Under the pieces are notes generated by a model that was not told the DNA's origin, made no database searches, and saw only the letters and a list, made by a program, of their open reading frames with translations. From assembly GCA_018262455.1 (NCBI GenBank), contig JAGSPR010000237.1, positions 1 through 10,632 on the forward strand: a DNA stretch of 10,632 nucleotides, in the 5' to 3' direction. Source of the stretch: Deltaproteobacteria bacterium (GTDB lineage: Bacteria; Myxococcota; Polyangia; Haliangiales; Haliangiaceae). The position numbers and the translations under genes were made by a program. Within the stretch, counting starts at the first letter, position 1. Every line of letters starts with the position of its first letter. Shown here in pieces: positions 8,101 through 10,632 of the stretch.

Positions 8101-8297
8101 CGCTTGATCATCCTCGTGTCGGCGGACAGGTCCTCGTTGAGGATCTTGACGGCCACGGTGCGGCCGAGCGCCATCTGGTCGGCCTTGAAGACCGCGCCAC
8201 TCCCGCCAATGCCGATGCAGGCGGTCAGCTTGAACTTGTCGCCGAGCACGCGGCCGACCAGTTTCAACGACTTGCTGACCTGCTCCTGCACGTCCAT
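5190..8297 (-). CDS. Ser/Thr protein kinase fused to zinc ribbon, AAA/STAND-like ATPase and helical repeats (PknK-like)
   Basis: A 1035-residue multidomain regulator. The Hanks-type kinase (about 22-287) has a glycine loop GIGGSGAVF (29-37), K51, E70, catalytic loop HADLKADN (144-151, D146), DFG (168-170), GTPEYMAPE (188-196) and SDIYAVGIILYEL. The arginine before D146 is alanine, making it a non-RD kinase. A CX2C-X10-CX2C zinc ribbon follows (C299, C302, C313, C316). The ATPase module begins near FIGRQHEL (343). Its P-loop reads GLEGSGRS (378-385), with R384 in place of the usual lysine; Walker B is AVVCEDID (495-502). From about 600 on it is helical, probably TPR-like, ending in a Pro/Ser/Lys-rich tail. 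The order resembles M. tuberculosis PknK and MalT-type STAND proteins, but no C-terminal DNA-binding domain is seen. ATG 8297 has GGAGGG upstream; GTG 8300 is also possible. It is probably cytoplasmic, as no membrane helix is present. Confidence 0.93.
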   Translation of the reverse strand: MDVQEQVSKSLKLVGRVLGDKFKLTACIGIGGSGAVFKADQMALGRTVAVKILNEDLSADTRMIKRFRDEAMSASRLNHPNCVSIIDYGQSSDGLLYLAMEFVKGPTLTQLLVAENPLAVHRVIDIIMQALAGIEEAHLAGVVHADLKADNIILDQRRAGVDTVKIVDFGIARLVTGGRDAEDRSISGTPEYMAPEVIGGAPPSFASDIYAVGIILYELLAYKTPFFAGSTTEILANHLKAMIPSLASRREQVPPELDAIVAKALAKHPANRFASASEMRDTLAKLQPRARPASTTDKCFACGASCTPSFKFCPECGAPRQRVSKPFEIQQPPITSELLPLAFIGRQHELAALLQHMRSLPNGGTGRAPAPVGLLVMGLEGSGRSALLRHAYDHVGQEARTIYQIGPDPSGLAAPFYPIRSLLAAVLQLPPVSSELELRDAVLSVGLNERDIPGIAQLFGHPTSLLELEPPVRRREMVWSTLRALERAAAQGPMAVVCEDIDRFDHPSLEILRRATEVTELALPPIIMTSTTVFGSQWPATVPRLEVGPLEARDLTSMVSRLQDGGVRGVPPPQLLFEVTRAYPGHIEHVVRYLLEGGRAEDTNVSLPDLIAARLSMLKQSTRDVLQAAAVLGVEPQLDLLRQMLPGDSLETALTDAERSGLLGHDPSGELTFTSRLVRDIVYDATPADVRRSLHASAASAVEALSPDVALLGHHHDLAGHAKDAIPLLRRAGDHAAEQLDDVGAGQFYYRALVAVRQAVQSGEDDTAEGQFVQLSVRLADVLRTRGETALARGVLAEARDWSGVPMLVSLIDRASASIALSEGDVDGSIVALRRGVGRAISTGDMNLVCELYLDLSTALLRAGDPDTALHELIECIDLATLGEGFTAIHGPEPFWRILRAQAQMVDTAGDSYKALRLAEAALFHAQRVRSRLGAARVQQLLAQLCDKVGLGGKAERYRVQAINEMRSLGDRRATAELLLNDTPARSAVVVSSRINDAMQLTKEIGWVEGHERAKRKSIPPPGGSPPPRVKSSDN

Positions 8298-8380
8298 CAC
8301 CCCATCCCTCCACCCCTCATGCGCAGGAACGGTTGTCTCATACAGCGCGTGCGATGGGGGTCCAGAACCGTCATCGATAG
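8298..8380. other. 83-bp gap between thiolase and kinase genes
   Basis: The gap holds the kinase ribosome-binding site and a slightly AT-richer patch with TATGAG on the minus strand that could be a weak -10, with no good -35. No terminator hairpin with a T-tract is seen, so read-through from the thiolase gene is possible. Confidence 0.4.
8306..8311 (-). promoter_or_regulatory. Shine-Dalgarno site of the kinase gene
   Basis: GGAGGG on the minus strand lies 8-9 nt before ATG 8297 and about 6 nt before GTG 8300. It rules out the earlier in-frame ATG at 8429, which would overlap the thiolase gene. Confidence 0.7.
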
Positions 8381-9598
8381 CTAGGCTCTCTCGAGGATCA
8401 CCGCGATGCCCTGCCCCACACCGATGCACATCGAGGCCAGCCCGATCCGCGAGGACGTGAGTTCGAGGTCGATCATGAGGGACAGCAGGAGGCGCGCTCC
8501 CGAGGCTCCGAGCGGATGCCCGAACGCGATCGCTCCACCATTGATGTTAACCCGCTCTGGATCGAGTCCGAGTTGTTCGATGCACGGGATCGCCTGCGCC
8601 GCGAAGGCCTCGTTTAGCTCTGCAAGATCGACGCGTTGCGCGGTCAGATTGGCGTGGGCCAGCGCCTTGTTCGATGCAGGGACAGGGCCAAGTCCCATGT
8701 AGCTCGGGGCCACGCCTGCCGCCGCTCCGCCGACGTAGCGTACCCGCGGGACGAGCCCCAGCTCGGAGATCGCCCGCTCGCTGGCGACCAGGATCGCGGC
8801 GGCACCGTCGTTGAGCCCCGAGGCATTGCCCGCGGTCACGCTGCCTGCGGTGCCCTTGGGCACGAACGCGGGACGGAGCTTGGCGAGCTGCTCGAGCGTG
8901 GTCTCCGGACGCGGGTGCTCGTCCGCGGTGACGCGGATCTCGGCGCCGGTCTTCTTGTCGACCCCGGTGACGATCGGCGTGAGCTCACGCGCGATCCGGC
9001 CCGACGAGATCGCGCGGCCGGCGCGTTGCTGCGAGGTCACCGCGAAGCGATCCTGCGCCTCGCGCGACACGTTGCAGCGCTCGGCGACCTGCTCGGCGGT
9101 CTCGCCCATCGGCAGCGTGCCATGAGCGGCCTCCATCCTCGGGTTGACGAACCGCCAGCCGAGCGTGGTGTCGTAGACGGTCGGGTTACCGCGCTGGAAC
9201 GCCTCGCTCGGCTTGCCCATCACGAGCGGCGCGCGGGTCATCTGCTCGACGCCGCCGGCGATCACGAGGTCGGCCTCGCCGTTCGCGATCAGCCGCGCCG
9301 CATCGGCGACCGCCTGCATCCCCGAGCCGCACAAGCGATTGACCGTGACCCCGGGGACGGTCACGGGCAACCCGGCGAGCAGCGCGGACATCCGCGCGAC
9401 GTTCCGGTTGTCCTCGCCGGCCTGGTTCGCGCATCCGAAGATCACGTCGTCGATGCGGTCGACCGGGATCTTCGTACGGGCGACGAGCGCCGCGATGACC
9501 TGGGCTCCGAGGTCGTCGGCGCGGACGGACGCGAGTCCTCCGGCATAACGGCCAAACGGAGACCGGATCCCATCGATCAGGAAGGCAGCGCGTGACAT
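8381..9598 (-). CDS. Thiolase, 3-oxoadipyl-CoA / acetyl-CoA acyltransferase type (PcaF-like)
   Basis: This 405-residue enzyme has the full thiolase catalytic set: C90 in NRLCGSGM (nucleophile), N329-E330 in LNEAFA, H361 in GHPLGASGAR and C391 in CIGVGQG. Length is typical. Stretches such as FGCANQAGEDNRNVARM and TLGWRFVNPRM closely recall PcaF/PaaJ 3-oxoadipyl-CoA thiolases, which split 3-oxoadipyl-CoA to succinyl-CoA and acetyl-CoA. General degradative acetyl-CoA C-acyltransferases share much of this, so the substrate is not certain and I give no gene symbol. No other aromatic-degradation or beta-oxidation gene is in the window. ATG 9598 is the start: MSRAAFLIDGIRSP is the expected N-terminus. 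There is no Shine-Dalgarno site; a TAAGTT hexamer 6 nt upstream suggests a leaderless transcript. The kinase gene follows on the same strand. Confidence 0.95.
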   Translation of the reverse strand: MSRAAFLIDGIRSPFGRYAGGLASVRADDLGAQVIAALVARTKIPVDRIDDVIFGCANQAGEDNRNVARMSALLAGLPVTVPGVTVNRLCGSGMQAVADAARLIANGEADLVIAGGVEQMTRAPLVMGKPSEAFQRGNPTVYDTTLGWRFVNPRMEAAHGTLPMGETAEQVAERCNVSREAQDRFAVTSQQRAGRAISSGRIARELTPIVTGVDKKTGAEIRVTADEHPRPETTLEQLAKLRPAFVPKGTAGSVTAGNASGLNDGAAAILVASERAISELGLVPRVRYVGGAAAGVAPSYMGLGPVPASNKALAHANLTAQRVDLAELNEAFAAQAIPCIEQLGLDPERVNINGGAIAFGHPLGASGARLLLSLMIDLELTSSRIGLASMCIGVGQGIAVILERA

Positions 9599-9604
9599 CG
9601 AGGG

Positions 9605-9610
9605 AACTTA
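9605..9610 (-). promoter_or_regulatory. Candidate -10 hexamer of the thiolase gene (leaderless type)
   Basis: TAAGTT on the minus strand is followed by 6 nt and then ATG 9598, putting +1 on the A of the start codon. No convincing -35 element was found at 16-19 bp spacing. Confidence 0.35.
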
Positions 9611-9675
9611 GCAAGCCGAGGCTGCGCGAGCGGCCGGAACAACCCCGAAAACTGGCCCGCCCATCCAACGGTGAC

Positions 9676-9681
9676 TAGGTT
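9676..9681 (+). promoter_or_regulatory. Candidate -10 hexamer of the 130-aa gene (leaderless type)
   Basis: TAGGTT lies 5 nt before ATG 9687, so initiation would fall within one base of the start codon. The -35 region is poor (TGGCCC at 17 bp). It shares the 88-bp divergent spacer with the thiolase promoter. Confidence 0.3.
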
Positions 9682-9686
9682 CGGCC

Positions 9687-10079
9687 ATGATCCTCCACAA
9701 CCAGGCAGTGGCCGAGCACGACGTCAGCTGGCTCGCGATTCGACAACCCGCGGTCATGCGCCTGCTCGAGCGCGAGCTTGCTGCCCCGGATGGCGATGCG
9801 TTCGCGGCCGGGCTGGAGCTGGCCTGTCGCGTGCTCGGGGACCACACGCCGCTGGGCGAGCTGCGGCTGGGGCACAACTCGCTGTCGTCGGGGATGGCGG
9901 CGGTCCGCAGCGGTCACTGCGACCGGGCGATGGTCCGTTCGCTGCGCGATCAGATCGAGGAACTTCCGATCGTGCTGGCCAAGCACGAGCAAGATGCCGT
10001 CGCGACGGTGCTCGCGGCGGTGATCTGGGCGGTGCTCGACGCCAGCGTGCGCGACCTCGACGACACGCTCGTCGCCTGA
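9687..10079 (+). CDS. Hypothetical protein, 130 aa
   Basis: I do not recognise this protein. It starts at ATG 9687 and ends at TGA 10079, and its third positions are strongly GC-rich, which favours a real gene over the competing frames. It looks mostly helical and soluble: charged, alanine- and leucine-rich segments at about residues 22-50 (VMRLLERELAAPDGDAFAAG) and 78-110 (DRAMVRSLRDQIEE, then a stretch of VATVLAAVIWAVLDA that is moderately hydrophobic). The VLAAVIWAVL stretch is too short and too close to charged residues to be a confident membrane helix. There are two cysteines (about C47 and C78) but no metal-binding pattern and no signal peptide. It is divergent from the thiolase and followed by a 110-bp spacer before the lipoprotein gene. 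No function is proposed. Confidence 0.7.
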   Translation: MILHNQAVAEHDVSWLAIRQPAVMRLLERELAAPDGDAFAAGLELACRVLGDHTPLGELRLGHNSLSSGMAAVRSGHCDRAMVRSLRDQIEELPIVLAKHEQDAVATVLAAVIWAVLDASVRDLDDTLVA

Positions 10080-10103
10080 GCGGGCGGCACCTGGGGACCT
10101 GGG

Positions 10104-10140
10104 CCACCGCGGGGGCCTGAGCCGCCGCCACCGTGGGGCC
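10104..10140 (+). repeat. Imperfect direct repeat CCACCGYGGGGCC
   Basis: CCACCGCGGGGGCC (10104-10117) and CCACCGTGGGGCC (10128-10140) differ by one substitution and one G, about 24 bp apart start to start. Each half also contains the near-palindrome CCACCGYGG. A run of GC-rich structure here could act as a weak terminator for the 130-aa gene, but there is no T-tract. Confidence 0.45.
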
Positions 10141-10148
10141 GCTCCGGG

Positions 10149-10164
10149 CGTACCTTGACGTACC
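10149..10164 (+). repeat. CGTACC direct repeat overlapping the -35 of the lipoprotein gene
   Basis: CGTACC at 10149-10154 and 10159-10164 are separated by TTGA, so the copies are exactly 10 bp apart and on the same helix face. The second copy overlaps the TTGACG element. This could be an operator or activator site; that is inference. Confidence 0.35.
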
Positions 10165-10183
10165 CGGATCCAGATACTACGGT
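10155..10183 (+). promoter_or_regulatory. Candidate sigma70-type promoter of the lipoprotein gene
   Basis: TTGACG (10155-10160, 5 of 6 to consensus), a 17-bp spacer, and TACGGT (10178-10183, TANNNT). Initiation 7 nt after the last T would fall on the A of ATG 10190, giving a leaderless mRNA. There is no Shine-Dalgarno sequence before that ATG, which fits. Confidence 0.5.
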
Positions 10184-10189
10184 GCGCCC

Positions 10190-10632
10190 ATGTTCGCGAA
10201 ATCCAAGGTGTTGGCCGCCATCCTCACCACGACGATGATCCTGGGAGCCGGCTGCAAATCGGAGTCTGGCGACGACCGCTGGGCGACCACCGAGAACACC
10301 AACGTCAAGATCGACTGGGACAAGGTCAACGACGCCTACAAGAGCGCGGAGGGTCCCGAGGATCTCGAGCGCCGGATCAACGAGATCTACGAGGGCGACG
10401 AGGTCATCAGCGTCGCCGTGAAGGACGAGGACGCGAAGACCCAGGTCGTCACCGGGTTCTTCGACAAGAACCAGTCCGGCTCGGTGGACGAGGGCGAGAA
10501 GATTTTCACGATCAAGCGCGATCTGACGGCCGAGGGTCAGGGGCAGTACCAGACCATGGGCTACGGCTCGTACTACGGCTACTCGTCGCCGATGATGTCG
10601 ATCGCGTCGGGGATGATCCTCGGCTCGATGCT
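10190..10632 (+). CDS. Putative lipoprotein with one EF-hand loop (3' end outside window)
   Basis: The frame is open from ATG 10190 to the window end (147 codons). Residues 1-22 form a lipoprotein-like signal peptide: basic K4/K6, a hydrophobic stretch, then LGAGC with C22 as the probable lipidation site. The leucine is at -4 rather than the usual -3, so the lipobox is slightly off consensus. The mature part is acidic and polar. D92-E103 ([12 protein letters not shown]) fits the 12-residue EF-hand calcium loop, with D, N, S, G, V, D and E at positions 1, 3, 5, 6, 8, 9 and 12. From about residue 123 the sequence becomes rich in Gly, Tyr, Ser and Met ([15 protein letters not shown]), perhaps a flexible or surface region. 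It should sit in an outer or inner membrane leaflet facing the periplasm or outside. I do not know the family; the role is unknown. Confidence 0.8.
   Translation, partial: MFAKSKVLAAILTTTMILGAGCKSESGDDRWATTENTNVKIDWDKVNDAYKSAEGPEDLERRINEIYEGDEVISVAVKDEDAKTQVVTGFFDKNQSGSVDEGEKIFTIKRDLTAEGQGQYQTMGYGSYYGYSSPMMSIASGMILGSM

Noticed and set aside
8298..8429. N-terminal extension of the kinase to ATG 8429
   Set aside because: It would overlap the thiolase gene by 49 bp. It lacks a ribosome-binding site and adds 44 residues with no kinase similarity.
8636..9595. Plus-strand open frame (319 codons) opposite the thiolase
   Set aside because: It is antisense to a complete thiolase with all catalytic residues; the translation shows only composition bias.
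10081..10140. Rho-independent terminator after the 130-aa gene
   Set aside because: GGCGGC and GCCGCC could pair, but the loop is over 30 nt and no T-tract follows, so only a repeat was recorded.

Overview
The window is GC-rich throughout, with G or C at nearly every third codon position in the genes. It encodes a eukaryotic-like Ser/Thr kinase fused to an ATPase and helical repeats, the tail of a DUF4388 protein, and an EF-hand lipoprotein. This combination suggests a member of the Myxococcota (old Deltaproteobacteria, perhaps a Polyangia/Haliangium-like lineage). That placement is an inference from gene content and composition only.

Left block, plus strand (1-3404): the 3' end of a DUF4388 gene, a 104-residue protein I do not recognise, a NUDT19-like NUDIX hydrolase whose GTG start overlaps the previous stop, and a GH35-type glycosidase with a GH42-like C-terminal part. 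The glycosidase starts inside the NUDIX gene behind a clear GGAGG. The last three genes look translationally linked.

Central block, minus strand (9598 down to 3410): a PcaF-like thiolase, an 83-bp gap, a 1035-residue kinase/zinc-ribbon/ATPase/helical-repeat protein, a stand-alone response-regulator receiver domain, and an AI-2E-family (PF01594) membrane protein with an extra 90-residue cytoplasmic tail. Kinase, receiver and membrane protein are close enough to be one signalling operon. The block converges on the glycosidase with only 5 bp between stop codons.

Right block, plus strand (9687-10632): a 130-residue hypothetical gene divergent from the thiolase, a 110-bp GC-rich spacer with repeats and a good promoter candidate, and the start of a lipoprotein gene with one canonical EF-hand loop, cut off by the window end.

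The most notable pattern is regulatory. Four starts (thiolase, receiver, 130-aa gene, lipoprotein) lack a Shine-Dalgarno sequence and instead have a TANNNT hexamer 5-6 nt upstream. That would place transcription initiation at or within one base of the start codon, as in leaderless mRNAs. The two genes with strong GGAGG sites (kinase and glycosidase) lack this arrangement. No tRNA, rRNA, CRISPR array, insertion sequence or phage gene was seen. No gene-free stretch exceeds about 110 bp.
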